Positions 25,221 to 34,753 of a stretch of DNA of 64,000 bases are shown here, piece after piece. The stretch's first letter is position 1. The number at the start of each line of letters is the position of its first letter. Origin of the DNA: Methylobacterium organophilum (GTDB lineage Bacteria; Pseudomonadota; Alphaproteobacteria; Rhizobiales; Beijerinckiaceae); the NCBI RefSeq assembly GCF_022179465.1, contig NZ_BPQV01000002.1, positions 248,001 through 312,000 on the forward strand, written 5' to 3'. Under the pieces are notes generated by a model. It was not told the origin of the DNA and did no database searches. It saw nothing but the letters and a program-made list of their open reading frames with translations. Position numbers and translations under genes: made by a program.

Positions 25221-25544
25221 TCAGCGATCGTTCTCCGTGGTCAGGTCGTCGGCCCTGATGCCCTCGCCCCGACCCTGATCGGACAACCTGACGCCGGGCG
25301 AGCCGCCCTCGTTGGTGAAGACCACGCCCGCATGCATCAGGGCGCTGCGCAGGGCCTCGATCTGTCCGCTCGCGGGATCGCCCGTGCCCGCCTCGAAGCT
25401 CCGCACGAAGGAGGCGTCGAGGCCGAGCTTCTTCGCGAGATCCGCCTCCGACCAGCCGAGCAGCCCGCGCGCCGCCCGCGACTGGGAAGGTGCGATGGTG
25501 TTCGCCACATAACCGCTCGGCCCCGCCTCGTCCGACCCCGTCAC
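25221..25544 (-). CDS. XRE-family helix-turn-helix protein
   Basis: 107 residues with one Cro/C1-type HTH at about 22-80: SQSRAARGLLGWSEADLAKKLGLDASFVRSFEAGTGDPASGQIEALRSAL, then a short C-terminal segment EGGSPGVRLSDQG. This architecture (HTH plus FxNEGG.PGVRL) is common in alphaproteobacterial small XRE regulators that contain GAGVEF-type linkers. GTG start at 25544 with GGGAGAG upstream. Convergent with the ferredoxin reductase (9-base gap). Targets unknown. Confidence 0.8.
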   Translation of the reverse strand: MTGSDEAGPSGYVANTIAPSQSRAARGLLGWSEADLAKKLGLDASFVRSFEAGTGDPASGQIEALRSALMHAGVVFTNEGGSPGVRLSDQGRGEGIRADDLTTENDR

Positions 25545-25678
25545 GCCGTCTCTCCCTGTGATGTGGCTCTGCTCAAGCTAACCGCGCAAGCGGCGGGATC
25601 GTTGCAGGCCCGCAACGCGACGGCGGTGCCCGGATGCTCTTTCCCCGTGGAAGCATTCGCGCGGAGGACGCGCCATGC

Positions 25679-25707
25679 TTGACCACATTAAAGCTTGAAT
25701 CTTATCC
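25679..25707 (+). promoter_or_regulatory. Possible sigma70-type promoter for META-domain gene
   Basis: TTGACC (25679-25684), 17-18 bases, then TTATCC (25702-25707), about 85 bases before the ATG at 25793. The -35 match is good, the -10 poor. Confidence 0.3.
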
Positions 25708-25792
25708 GATCCGCATGCCGTCGGAACCCGGTCCCGGGCTCCGGCGACATCCATTGCGACGCGATCGACGCGCGGAAGAAGGGGGTCTGACG

Positions 25793-26278
25793 ATGAGAAG
25801 GATGCTGCTCGCCGCGCTGGCCGGCGCGTTTGCGATGGGCGCTGCGACGTCCGCGCAGGCGCAGATGAACCCGAGCGGGTTCGGCCAGGGCGGCCGCCAG
25901 GAGAAGAAGCCGCAATACGTGCCGCAGGCCAAGCCTCAGGAGAAGATGTTCCCCCTGGGCTCCACCTGGACGGCGGTGAGCCTCAACGGCAAGCCCTTCA
26001 CCGGCTCGGACCGCCCGAGCTTCATCATCGATTCCCAATACCGCGCCCGCGGCTATGGCGGCTGCAACACCTTCGCGGCTACCGCCTTCCCTCTGCGCGA
26101 GCAGCACCTCGCGGTCGGTCCGCTGGCGATCAGCAAGAAGAGCTGCGACAAGGCGATCAGCGCCGTGGAGCAGGCTTTCTTCGTGGCTCTGCGCACCGCC
26201 GGCGCCTGGGACATGGTGGATTCGCAACTCGTGATCCGCAGCCCCAACGGCGAGCTGCGTTTCGACCGCGCCCTGTAA
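25793..26278 (+). CDS. Exported META-domain (HslJ-like) protein
   Basis: 161 residues with a clear Sec signal peptide (MRRMLLAALAGAFAMGAATSAQAQ, cleavage after AQA). A Gln/Lys-rich linker leads to a META/HslJ domain: LGSTWTAVSLNGKPF, then GYGGCNTFAATAF and the conserved second Cys region KKSCDKAISAVEQAFFVALRTA, so the pair of cysteines can form a disulfide in the periplasm. Proteins of this family are linked to stress or novobiocin tolerance in E. coli (HslJ); function here is unknown. Start chosen because the signal sequence begins exactly there; a longer frame from 25634 has no leader. A terminator follows at 26311. Confidence 0.82.
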   Translation: MRRMLLAALAGAFAMGAATSAQAQMNPSGFGQGGRQEKKPQYVPQAKPQEKMFPLGSTWTAVSLNGKPFTGSDRPSFIIDSQYRARGYGGCNTFAATAFPLREQHLAVGPLAISKKSCDKAISAVEQAFFVALRTAGAWDMVDSQLVIRSPNGELRFDRAL

Positions 26279-26310
26279 GCGTCGCTCCACACGACCGTTC
26301 TCTGCGACAG

Positions 26311-26333
26311 CGCGGCCCTTGTGGCCGCGTTTT
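26311..26333 (+). terminator. Rho-independent terminator after META-domain gene
   Basis: 7-bp perfect stem CGCGGCC (26311-26317) / GGCCGCG (26323-26329), 5-base loop, then TTTT. Confidence 0.6.
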
Positions 26334-26464
26334 GCGTGTTCGGCTTTACCCTTCGTTGACGACGATCCGCGATCGGCGGCGCAGGTTCATTCTTCTTCAT
26401 GCCCCGACCGGCTCTCTAAGCCCCGCGGCCGGCGCGACCGGCCTTCACCGGCGGGAGCATCGGC

Positions 26465-26641
26465 ATGGCGCGGGCGGATTCAGGGTCGGTGGCGCGGCTC
26501 GCCCCCCGGGCCGGTCGATTCGCCGAGAGCGGCTATGTCTACCTGCGCGGGTATGACCAGCGCGCCGCCTGGATCGCTGCGGGCATGCCCCTGCTCGGCA
26601 CGCTGGCCCTGGTTTTCTCCGCCGTCTTCCTTGCGCGATGA
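26465..26641 (+). CDS. Small single-pass membrane protein (58 aa), unknown
   Basis: A 58-residue frame: basic N-terminus (MARADSGSVARLAPRAGR), a Tyr-rich patch (SGYVYLRGYDQR), and one C-terminal hydrophobic helix (WIAAGMPLLGTLALVFSAVFLAR). GGGAG sits 8 bases before the ATG and third codon positions are strongly G/C, which supports coding. No family recognised. It stands alone between the META gene terminator and cysK. Confidence 0.5.
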   Translation: MARADSGSVARLAPRAGRFAESGYVYLRGYDQRAAWIAAGMPLLGTLALVFSAVFLAR

Positions 26642-26930
26642 AAAAACACGCTCGTTTCCAACACGAAGTCTTTGTCGCGCAGATGCACCGAATCATAGAA
26701 GAATATTCCAAGAGGCGCGATAGGCCGAGAACGCTCTGTTCGGGCGATCGTCGGACGCCAGGGCGGCACGGCGACCGGTAAACCTTTGCGATACCGTCCG
26801 GATTTGCTCCGGCCTCGACGGCTATCCGGAAATCCGCTAGGCGTCCCCTGCGACGGCATCCGGCGCGTGCGTGCGGCGCCCTGAAGCGGCCCGCGGAGCC
26901 CGCGCGATGCGGCCCAGGGAGTTCCACGAG

Positions 26931-27914
<984 letters not shown>

Positions 27915-27979
27915 GAGAATATGCCGCCTGCCGGAGCGGACATCCCTCCGGCGGGCCGGCGGCACCGGACAAGATTTTG

Positions 27980-28007
27980 AAAGGGGCGGAGCATCTCCGC
28001 CCCTTTT
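27980..28007 (+). terminator. Rho-independent terminator after cysK
   Basis: Perfect 12-bp stem AAAGGGGCGGAG (27980-27991) / CTCCGCCCCTTT (27995-28006), 3-base loop, then a short T-run. A second GC hairpin (around 27926-27953) precedes it. Confidence 0.8.
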
Positions 28008-28088
28008 CGTTGGCCCGGACGGCCCGTCGCCGCAGTCGGCAACTTGCCCCATGAGGCGGGGTTGTCCCTCCAGACACGGAGGACAACC

Positions 28089-28415
28089 ATGACGGAAGAC
28101 CGCGAACGGCCGAACCTGAAGAGATTCGACGCCTATGCCGACCGCAACGGCCAGGATCTCGGCGGCGAGTCACCTCTGGATGTCGGCATCCCATCCCGGA
28201 CCCAGACGGACCTGGCGAGCGAGCCGGACGGCCCGGCCGAGACCGCGCGCCTCGCTTCGGGCAAGCCGCGCCAGGATGCGACCGACCAGACCGAGGCCGA
28301 GACGCCGAACGATACGGTGCAGCGCCTCTCCGACCCGAGCAGCGGGAAACCGGGCGACGGGGCGACATCCGAGGCAATCGAGCGCGCCACCGCCGCCGTG
28401 GGCAAGGAGGACTGA
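28089..28415 (+). CDS. Small hydrophilic, probably disordered protein
   Basis: 108 residues, no hydrophobic segment, rich in D, E, T, P, A, Q and G (DGPAETARLASGKPRQD...ETPNDTVQRL). The ATG is preceded by CGGAGGAC, a strong ribosome site. The composition is that of an intrinsically disordered, hydrophilin-like protein. It is joined to the next small gene by a 4-base spacing that puts the second ribosome site (AAGGAGG) inside its last codons, so the two should be co-expressed. No family recognised; a stress or desiccation role is a guess from composition only. Confidence 0.65.
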   Translation: MTEDRERPNLKRFDAYADRNGQDLGGESPLDVGIPSRTQTDLASEPDGPAETARLASGKPRQDATDQTEAETPNDTVQRLSDPSSGKPGDGATSEAIERATAAVGKED

Positions 28416-28419
28416 CGCC

Positions 28420-28725
28420 ATGCCGGAGCGCCACGCGCCGACGGAAACCGTCACCCGCAAGCCCGACGACGTGGTCGGCAGCCGGGCCGACCACCGCAAG
28501 GGCGACGCCCAGACCGCGGAGCAGGCGGCGATCACCCAGCAAGGCACGGGCGGCCGCAGCGATTCCGAACGTCGGGGCGAGTGGGAGAAGAGCGCCCACG
28601 CCCCGGGCCGGCCCCCGCCCGCCACCGGTGGCGCCTCGGGCGGCCATGCCGACCAGAAGGCCGCTTCCGGCGGGGACGGCAAGGTCGCCGCCGGCCACTA
28701 CAAGACCGAACGCGCCGAACGCTGA
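28420..28725 (+). CDS. Small hydrophilic, Gly/Lys-rich protein
   Basis: 101 residues, again without hydrophobic segments: PTETVTRKPDDVVGSRADHRKGDAQTAEQ, and a Gly/Ala/Lys-rich tail (GGASGGHADQKAASGGDGKVAAGHYK). AAGGAGG seven bases before the ATG. Resembles hydrophilin or histone-like, low-complexity proteins in composition but I recognise no domain. Second gene of a two-gene unit with the protein ending at 28415. Its stop codon lies inside a 12-bp inverted repeat shared with the convergent hlyD-type gene. Confidence 0.6.
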   Translation: MPERHAPTETVTRKPDDVVGSRADHRKGDAQTAEQAAITQQGTGGRSDSERRGEWEKSAHAPGRPPPATGGASGGHADQKAASGGDGKVAAGHYKTERAER

Positions 28726-28750
28726 GGCAAGCCGGCACGCCTCAGCGTTC
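28717..28750. terminator. Bidirectional terminator-like inverted repeat covering two stop codons
   Basis: Perfect 12-bp repeat GAACGCTGAGGC (28717-28728) / GCCTCAGCGTTC (28739-28750) with a 10-base spacer. Each arm carries the final Glu-Arg-stop of a convergent gene, so both proteins end in ER. No T-run on either strand. Confidence 0.5.
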
Positions 28751-30085
28751 CTTCCAGGCCTTCGCCACCTGATCGGTGAGGGGCTTGGTGAGATAGGAGA
28801 GCACGGAGCGCTCGCCGATGCGCAGATAAGCCTCCACCGGCATGCCGGGCACGAGACGGAGGGCGCCCAGGGTCTCCTGGGCGCCGTCGCTCAGGCGGAT
28901 CCGGGCGGTATAGAAGGGCTGACCCGTCTTCGGATCCTGGCTGACATCGGCGGAGACGCGGGCCACCTCGCCCTCGACCTCCGGTGTCGTGCGCAGGTTG
29001 AAGGCGGAGAAGCGCAGCATCGCCTTCTGGCCGAGGCGCACATTGTCGATATCCTGAGGCTGCACCCGGACCTCGACGAGGAGCTGGTCCGCCTCCGGCA
29101 CGATCAGCATGGCCGGCTCGCTCGGCACCACGAGCCCGCCCACCGTATGCACACTGAGCTGATGGACCACCCCGTCCTGAGGGGCGCGCAGGTCGATGCG
29201 CTTGAGTTGGTCCTCCGCGGCGACCCGCTTCTCGGTGAGCTCCGACCAGCGGCCACGGATCTCGGCGAGGTCCTTGCCCACCTCGGTGCGCATGTCCTGG
29301 TCGATCTGAAGGATCTGCAACTCGGTCTCGGCGATCTTGCCGCGGGCGGAGGCCGTCGCGGCGACGAGCTGGCCGCGCTCGCCTTCGAGTCGGGCGGCGT
29401 CCCGCTCCAGCACGGTGACCCGGGAGAAGGGCACGAGATTCTTTGCGAAGAGCTCGCGCACGCCCTTCAGTTCCTGGCCGATCAGGGTGATCTCGCGATT
29501 CTTGGCCTCGGCCTGCTGGGTCAGGCCGCCGATCTCCTGACGCAATTGCTGGACGCGCTCGCGCAGCTGCGCCTTCTGGCCCTCGCGGGCCGAGACGCGC
29601 GACGCGAACAGCCGCCGCTCGCCATCGACGAGATGGGCGACGGTCGGGTCGCCGTCCGTGCGGGCGAGCAAGGCCACGGGGAACGGGATCGCCGCGGCCC
29701 CGTCGCGCTCGGCCTCGTCCCGGGCGCGACGGGCGGCGAGCTCGTCGAGAGCCTTCAGCAGGATGTCGAGATTGGCCCGGGTCTGGGTCTCGTCGAGGCG
29801 GACCAGCACGTCGCCGGCCTTGACCCGGCTGCCCTCGCGCACCCGGATCTCGCCGACCACGCCCCCGGTCGGATGCTGCACCTTCTTCACGTCGGATTCG
29901 ACCACGAGCTGGCCGGGCGCGATCACCGCTGCCGAGATGTCGGTCAGCGTCGCCCAGCCGCCGATGCCGAGGACGAGCACCAGCCCGAGCCCAAAGGCGA
30001 GAGCGAGATGGCGGCGGATCGCAGGCAGCGCGATCGGCGGCGGCGCGAGGGCCGCCGCCAGGGGCGGTGCGGGGAACCGGCTCAT
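28742..30085 (-). CDS. HlyD-family periplasmic adaptor of a type I secretion system
   Basis: 447 residues. A short cytosolic N-terminus precedes one TM helix (about 25-50, LALAFGLGLVLVLGIGGWATLT), then the lipoyl/biotinyl-like barrel half VVESDVKKVQHPTGGVVGEIRVREGSRVKAGDVLVRLDETQTRAN, a long coiled-coil (about 120-290, containing a QQLRQEIGGLTQQAEAK heptad pattern), and the second barrel half ending with LRLVPGMPVEAYLRIGERS. This is the HlyD/PrtE/PrsE membrane fusion architecture that joins the ABC exporter to TolC. The ATG overlaps the ABC gene stop by one base (TGATG), so they are coupled. No substrate (RTX protein) or TolC gene is adjacent. Confidence 0.9.
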   Translation of the reverse strand: MSRFPAPPLAAALAPPPIALPAIRRHLALAFGLGLVLVLGIGGWATLTDISAAVIAPGQLVVESDVKKVQHPTGGVVGEIRVREGSRVKAGDVLVRLDETQTRANLDILLKALDELAARRARDEAERDGAAAIPFPVALLARTDGDPTVAHLVDGERRLFASRVSAREGQKAQLRERVQQLRQEIGGLTQQAEAKNREITLIGQELKGVRELFAKNLVPFSRVTVLERDAARLEGERGQLVAATASARGKIAETELQILQIDQDMRTEVGKDLAEIRGRWSELTEKRVAAEDQLKRIDLRAPQDGVVHQLSVHTVGGLVVPSEPAMLIVPEADQLLVEVRVQPQDIDNVRLGQKAMLRFSAFNLRTTPEVEGEVARVSADVSQDPKTGQPFYTARIRLSDGAQETLGALRLVPGMPVEAYLRIGERSVLSYLTKPLTDQVAKAWKER

Positions 30086-31905
30086 CACGCGCTCTCCCGC
30101 AGGGCCGCCGCGGCGGTCATCGGGGCCGGCACGGGGGCCGGCGGAGTCCGCAGGACACGCCGCAGCACCTCCTCCTTCGGCCCGAAGGCCTGGATCCGGC
30201 CTTCCGCCATCACCAGCACCGTGTCGACGGCCGCGAGGGCGCTCGGACGGTGGGCGATCACGACACAGATGCCGCGGCGGCGGCGTATGCCGAGGATCGC
30301 CTCCGTCAGCGCGGCCTCGCCCTCGGCGTCGAGGTTGGAATTGGGCTCGTCGAGCACGACGAGGAAGGGATCGCGGTAGAGGGCGCGGGCGAGCCCGATG
30401 CGCTGACGCTGGCCCGCCGACAGGCCGGCGCCGGATTCTCCAATCCTGGTGTCGTAGCCCTCGGGCAGCCGGAGGATCAACTCGTGTACGCCCGCGGCCC
30501 GGGCGGCGGCGATTACGGCCTCCGACGAGGCTTCGGGCTCGAAGCGGGCAATGTTCTCCGCTACGCTTCCGGCGAACAGCTCGACCTCCTGCGGCAGGTA
30601 GCCGAGATGGGCGCCGAGCGCCGTGCTCGACCATTGGTCGAGGGCTGCGTCGTCGAGGCGGATCTTGCCACGGACCGGCGCCCAGACCCCGACGAGCGCC
30701 CGGGCGAGGGAGGACTTGCCCGAGGCGCTCGGCCCGATCACCCCGAGACCCTGGCCGGCGGAGAGGGTGAAGCTCGCCTCCTGCACCACGATGCGCTGCA
30801 CGCCGGGGGGCGCCAGGCTCACCGCCTCGACGCCGAGCGTTCGGACGGGCGCCGGCAGAGCGTGCGGCACCGGCTCCGCGGGGAGCCGCGCGAAGAGATC
30901 GGCCAGGCGGTGCCAGCTCTGCCGGGCGGCGACGAAGCCCTTCCAGTGGGCGATGGCGAGTTCGGCCGGGGCAAGGGCCCGGGAGACCAGGATCGAGCTC
31001 GCGATGATGATGCCGGCGGTGGCCTCGTTGTGGATCACGAGCCAGGCGCCGAGCGCCAGCACGCCGGATTGCAAGCCGGTGCGGAAGACCTTGGAGCCGG
31101 CTCCGAAGCCGCCGGTGACGTCGGCGGCCTGCTGCTGGGCCTGTCCGTAGTCGCGGTTGGCGCGCGCCCAGCGCCCGCCGATCCGGTCGCGCATGCCCAT
31201 GGCCGCGAGCACCTCGGCATTGTGCCGGGCGGCCTCGGCCAGGGCGTTGCGCTGCTGGGCATGGGTGGTGGCGCGCCGGGTGGGCTCCCGCGTCGCCCGG
31301 TCCGTGAGGACGGTGAGCGCCACGAGCACCAGCATGCCGGCCAGCGCGGCCACGCCGATCAGCGGATGGAACAGGAAGCAGATGACGAGATAGACCGGCA
31401 TCCAGGGCAGGTCGAACAGGGCCGAAGGGCCGCCGCTGGCGAGGAAGGCACGCAGCTGGTCGAGATCGCGTAAGGGCAGCAGCCCATCCCCGCCGATCCC
31501 CCCTCTGAGCGGCGCGCGCAGGACCACGTCGAGGACGCGCCCGCTCAGGGCCTCGTCGAGCGCCGCACCGATCCGGGCGAGCACCCGCGTGCGGATCGCC
31601 TCCAGCACGCCCTGGAACGCGTACAGCACGAAGGCCAGCACGCAGAGCCCCACAAGCGTCGGCACCGACCGGCTCGGAATGACCCGGTCGTAGACCTCCA
31701 GCATGAAGAACGAGCCGGTGAGGTAGAGCAGGTTCACCAGTGCGCTCATCAGAGCAACGCCGACGAACGCAAAACGACACCGGTCAAAGGCCGAGGTGAG
31801 CTCGGAGGAACCCGTTCTTGCAGTCACCACAGGAGCGTCCGGCGATGTCAGGAGAACCGGAACGACGACGCGCCGACGCTGCGTGCATCCTCGTTTCCGT
31901 GTCAT
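30085..31905 (-). CDS. Type I secretion ABC exporter (permease-ATPase, PrtD/PrsD-like)
   Basis: 606 residues. N-terminal six-helix permease with SFFMLEVYDRVIPSRSVPTL (the PrtD-type signature) and FDLPWMPVYLVICFLFHPLIG. The ATPase domain has Walker A GPSASGKSS, signature LSAGQRQR, Walker B LVVLDEPNSNLD and switch His in VIAHRPS. No C39 peptidase or CLD domain precedes the permease, so it belongs with the protease/lipase/RTX exporters, not bacteriocin processors. Coupled to the HlyD-family gene downstream. The start is weakly supported (ATG at 31905, no clear ribosome site); the first 30 residues are not conserved. Substrate unknown. Confidence 0.9.
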   Translation of the reverse strand: MTRKRGCTQRRRVVVPVLLTSPDAPVVTARTGSSELTSAFDRCRFAFVGVALMSALVNLLYLTGSFFMLEVYDRVIPSRSVPTLVGLCVLAFVLYAFQGVLEAIRTRVLARIGAALDEALSGRVLDVVLRAPLRGGIGGDGLLPLRDLDQLRAFLASGGPSALFDLPWMPVYLVICFLFHPLIGVAALAGMLVLVALTVLTDRATREPTRRATTHAQQRNALAEAARHNAEVLAAMGMRDRIGGRWARANRDYGQAQQQAADVTGGFGAGSKVFRTGLQSGVLALGAWLVIHNEATAGIIIASSILVSRALAPAELAIAHWKGFVAARQSWHRLADLFARLPAEPVPHALPAPVRTLGVEAVSLAPPGVQRIVVQEASFTLSAGQGLGVIGPSASGKSSLARALVGVWAPVRGKIRLDDAALDQWSSTALGAHLGYLPQEVELFAGSVAENIARFEPEASSEAVIAAARAAGVHELILRLPEGYDTRIGESGAGLSAGQRQRIGLARALYRDPFLVVLDEPNSNLDAEGEAALTEAILGIRRRRGICVVIAHRPSALAAVDTVLVMAEGRIQAFGPKEEVLRRVLRTPPAPVPAPMTAAAALRESA

Positions 31906-31989
31906 CCAGTGTGATTTCGCATCAGCCTGGGCGAAATGTCTTAAGGATCTGCGAGGGAAGACGGCACGATTACTGAAGCCGGCTCTCCT

Positions 31990-34035
31990 TCATCCCGCAG
32001 AGGCTCGTGCGCGATCACGGGCGCGGTTTCCTCCCTGCCGTCCTTCGGCCGGTGACACGACGACCCCATAGAAGACGGCGATCGTCACGAGAAAGACGGC
32101 AGATCCCAGCCAGGCCGCATAAGGCCCGAAATCGGGTCCCACCAGCGCGAGGGACGAACTACGGCCCGTGACGGTGTCGGCCCCCGCCAGGACCACGCCG
32201 ACCACGCTTTCGCCCACCAGAAACCCGGAGGACAGCAGGACGCCGCGCCGGCGCGCCAGCGCGGATCTCTCCTCCGCCTCGTCCGGCCCTGCCTTCATCC
32301 GCTGTAGCCGGTGCTGCGTGAGCCAGCCCAGCACCCCGCCGATCGCGATGGTCACCACCACCTCCAGCGGTAAATACATGCCGATCCCGACCGTCAGTGC
32401 CGGGAAGGAGCGCCCTCCTTTGCGCAGCCGCGCTTCCAGAGCCACCAGGACGATGCCGAGCCCGGCACCGATGAGCACCATTCCCCAGGGCAATTCCCCG
32501 CGCACGATTCCGCCGGCGATCTGCGTCATCAGGGCGGCCTGGGGAGCCGGCAGGGCGTTGCCCGCTTCCATGCCCTCCCGCGGCAGGACATCCCCGAAAC
32601 CGTAGGCATTGAAAAGCAGTTCGAGCAGCGGCGCGATCACCAGGGCGCCCACCGTGACGCCGATGGCGAGCGCCACCTGCTGGCGCCAGGGCGTGGCATC
32701 GACGAGCTGTCCGGTCTTGAGATCTTGCAGATTGTCGTTGGCGATCGAGGCGGTGGTAACGATGACCGCAGCGATCAGCAGGGAGAGGGCGATGACGAAG
32801 CGCTCGCCTTCCGGCCCCGCCGCGCGGCCGATCAGCAGCGGCAGCAAAACGGCGCAGAGAAGCGTCGTCAGGATGCCGATCCCCGAGATCGGGCTGGAGG
32901 AGGAGCCGAGCAGACCGGCGAGATAGCCGCAGGCCGCGGCCATCAGGAAGCCGAACAGCACCGCGAACAGACTTGCGGCGGCGACGAGCACCAGGCGCAG
33001 GCTGCCGAGCTGCGCCTCCGCGCTGAAATCGGAGAAGAGCCAGGCGAGCGGCAGGGCGAGCAGAACGGCGCTGCCCGCGACCCAGGTGATGGGCAGGTCG
33101 CGCTCCTGGCGCGGCAGACTCCGCATCGACCCGCCACCCTTCGCGGCGCGCAGCGCCGAGCGGATGCTGCCGAGGATCTGGCCGCCCAGGGAAACCACGG
33201 TCCAGACCGTGCCCACCGCGATGATGCCGGCGCCCATCAGGCGCACCTTGTCCGACCAGACGGCGCGGGCCACAGCCTCCGGGTCGCCGGTTCCGTTCCC
33301 GTGGCCGAGGGCGGTCAAGACCGGCACGGCGATGCCCCAGGCGATCGCCACGCCTGCGAGCAGGGCGAGGCAGGCGCCGAGCCCGACGAGATAGCCGATG
33401 CCGACCAGCGCCGGAGAGAAGCCGGTGGCAAGCCGCAGCAGGGCGGCACCGAAGCTCAGGGTCGCATGGGCCCCGTCGGCGAGCACGCGCAGACCCGTGG
33501 TGGCGAGCCCGATCGCGCCGCCGGTCCCGGCCGCGCCGAGCAGGAGGCGCAGGCCGCCGCTGTCACCGGCCTCTCCGGCCTTCAGCACCTCCGCCGCGGC
33601 GACGCCCTCCGGGAAGGGAAGGCCCGCCTCGAGGACGAGCGCCCGGCGCAGGGGGATCGAATAGGCGAGCCCGATCAACCCGCCGATCAGGCAGACGGCG
33701 GTCGTCTGCCAGAACGGGAAGCCATGCCAGTGGCCGATCAGCACGAGGCCCGGCAGCACAAGGATCACGTTGCACAGGGTGCCCGCGGCCGAGGCCTGGG
33801 TCTGGACGATGTTGTTCTCGAAGATGTTGGCGTCCCCGAACACCCGCAGCAGGCCCATCGAGAGCAGCGCGGCCGGGATCGAGGTCGAGAAGGTGATGCC
33901 GGTCTTGAGGCCCATATAGAGATTGGCCGTCATGAACAGGACGGTGATGACGGTGCCGAGGGCGAGGCCGCGCAGCGTCAGTTCGGCGGCATGCCCCGTT
34001 GCGGAAGCGGGGCGTGAATCGGGGCGGGCATCCAA
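31990..34035 (-). CDS. OPT-family oligopeptide transporter
   Basis: Multi-pass membrane protein of about 680 residues. N-terminal OPT motifs are LTLRGLALGTVITVLFMTANLYMGLKTGITFSTSIPAALLSMG, then NNIVQTQASAAGTLCNVILVLPGLVLIG and PLRRALVLEAGLPFPEGVAAAEVL, typical of bacterial OPT proteins. The C-terminus is basic. The start is uncertain: an ATG at 34158 would overlap the divergent DUF1989 gene start, and its 41 added residues are unlike the family, so TTG at 34035 with GGAG nine bases upstream is preferred. Imports peptides or metal chelates; substrate unknown. Confidence 0.82.
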   Translation of the reverse strand: MDARPDSRPASATGHAAELTLRGLALGTVITVLFMTANLYMGLKTGITFSTSIPAALLSMGLLRVFGDANIFENNIVQTQASAAGTLCNVILVLPGLVLIGHWHGFPFWQTTAVCLIGGLIGLAYSIPLRRALVLEAGLPFPEGVAAAEVLKAGEAGDSGGLRLLLGAAGTGGAIGLATTGLRVLADGAHATLSFGAALLRLATGFSPALVGIGYLVGLGACLALLAGVAIAWGIAVPVLTALGHGNGTGDPEAVARAVWSDKVRLMGAGIIAVGTVWTVVSLGGQILGSIRSALRAAKGGGSMRSLPRQERDLPITWVAGSAVLLALPLAWLFSDFSAEAQLGSLRLVLVAAASLFAVLFGFLMAAACGYLAGLLGSSSSPISGIGILTTLLCAVLLPLLIGRAAGPEGERFVIALSLLIAAVIVTTASIANDNLQDLKTGQLVDATPWRQQVALAIGVTVGALVIAPLLELLFNAYGFGDVLPREGMEAGNALPAPQAALMTQIAGGIVRGELPWGMVLIGAGLGIVLVALEARLRKGGRSFPALTVGIGMYLPLEVVVTIAIGGVLGWLTQHRLQRMKAGPDEAEERSALARRRGVLLSSGFLVGESVVGVVLAGADTVTGRSSSLALVGPDFGPYAAWLGSAVFLVTIAVFYGVVVSPAEGRQGGNRARDRARASAG

Positions 34036-34156
34036 ATCGGCGGTCTCCGTGTCCGCCCGATTCCGGTGGAATGAGGCCTCGCCCCGGGAACCACGCCGCG
34101 CCTGCCCCAGATCCCTTGTCGCGCTTCCTACGGGCGCGAGCAGGAGAGATGCGTTC

Positions 34157-34753
34157 ATGAGCCAGCCGGTGCGCCACGAGATCCCGCCCCGCTCCGGGGC
34201 GGCTTTTACCCTGGAGCGCGGCCAGCGGCTCACGGTGATCGATCCGATGGGCGAGCAGGTCGCCGACCTCGTCGCCTTCCGCCGCGACGACCTCGACGAG
34301 GTGATCTCCTCGGGCCGCAGCATCGACTACGCCTCGCGCATCTTCCTCACCAAGGGCGACCCGATCTACTCGAACCGCTCCAGCGTGCTCCTGCGCATCG
34401 TCGAGGACACGGTCGGGCGCCACGACTTCCTGCTCACGCCCTGCTCGGCGGACACCTTCCGGATCATCTACGGCGAGGAGCATCCCCATCGGGGCTGCCA
34501 CGGCAACCTCGCCGCCGCCCTCGCGCCCTATGGGATCGGCCCCGATCGCATCCCCGTCGCCTTCAACGTGTTCATGCATGTGACCGTCGACGGGCAGAGC
34601 GGCGAGATCGCCGTGCGGCCGCCCCTGAGCCGGGCGGGCGACCGGGTCACCTTCCTAGCGGAAGCCGACCTGATCGTTGGGCTCACCGCATGTTCAGCGC
34701 CGCAATCGAACAACTTCTCCTTCAAGCCGATCCACTACCTGATCGAGGCGTGA
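34157..34753 (+). CDS. DUF1989 / urea carboxylase-associated family protein
   Basis: 198 residues of one DUF1989 domain: RHEIPPRSGAAFTLERGQRLTVIDPMGEQVADLVAF, then ISSGRSIDYASRIFLTKGDPIYSNRSSVLLRIVEDT, and a Cys-containing HRGCHGNLAAAL motif with FNVFMHVTVDGQSGEIAVRPP. The family includes the carboxyguanidine deiminase subunits (CgdA/CgdB) that act with guanidine carboxylase, and older urea carboxylase-associated annotations. Only one such gene is present here and no carboxylase is seen. Transcribed divergently from the OPT transporter. Enzyme activity is therefore unassigned. Confidence 0.85.
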   Translation: MSQPVRHEIPPRSGAAFTLERGQRLTVIDPMGEQVADLVAFRRDDLDEVISSGRSIDYASRIFLTKGDPIYSNRSSVLLRIVEDTVGRHDFLLTPCSADTFRIIYGEEHPHRGCHGNLAAALAPYGIGPDRIPVAFNVFMHVTVDGQSGEIAVRPPLSRAGDRVTFLAEADLIVGLTACSAPQSNNFSFKPIHYLIEA

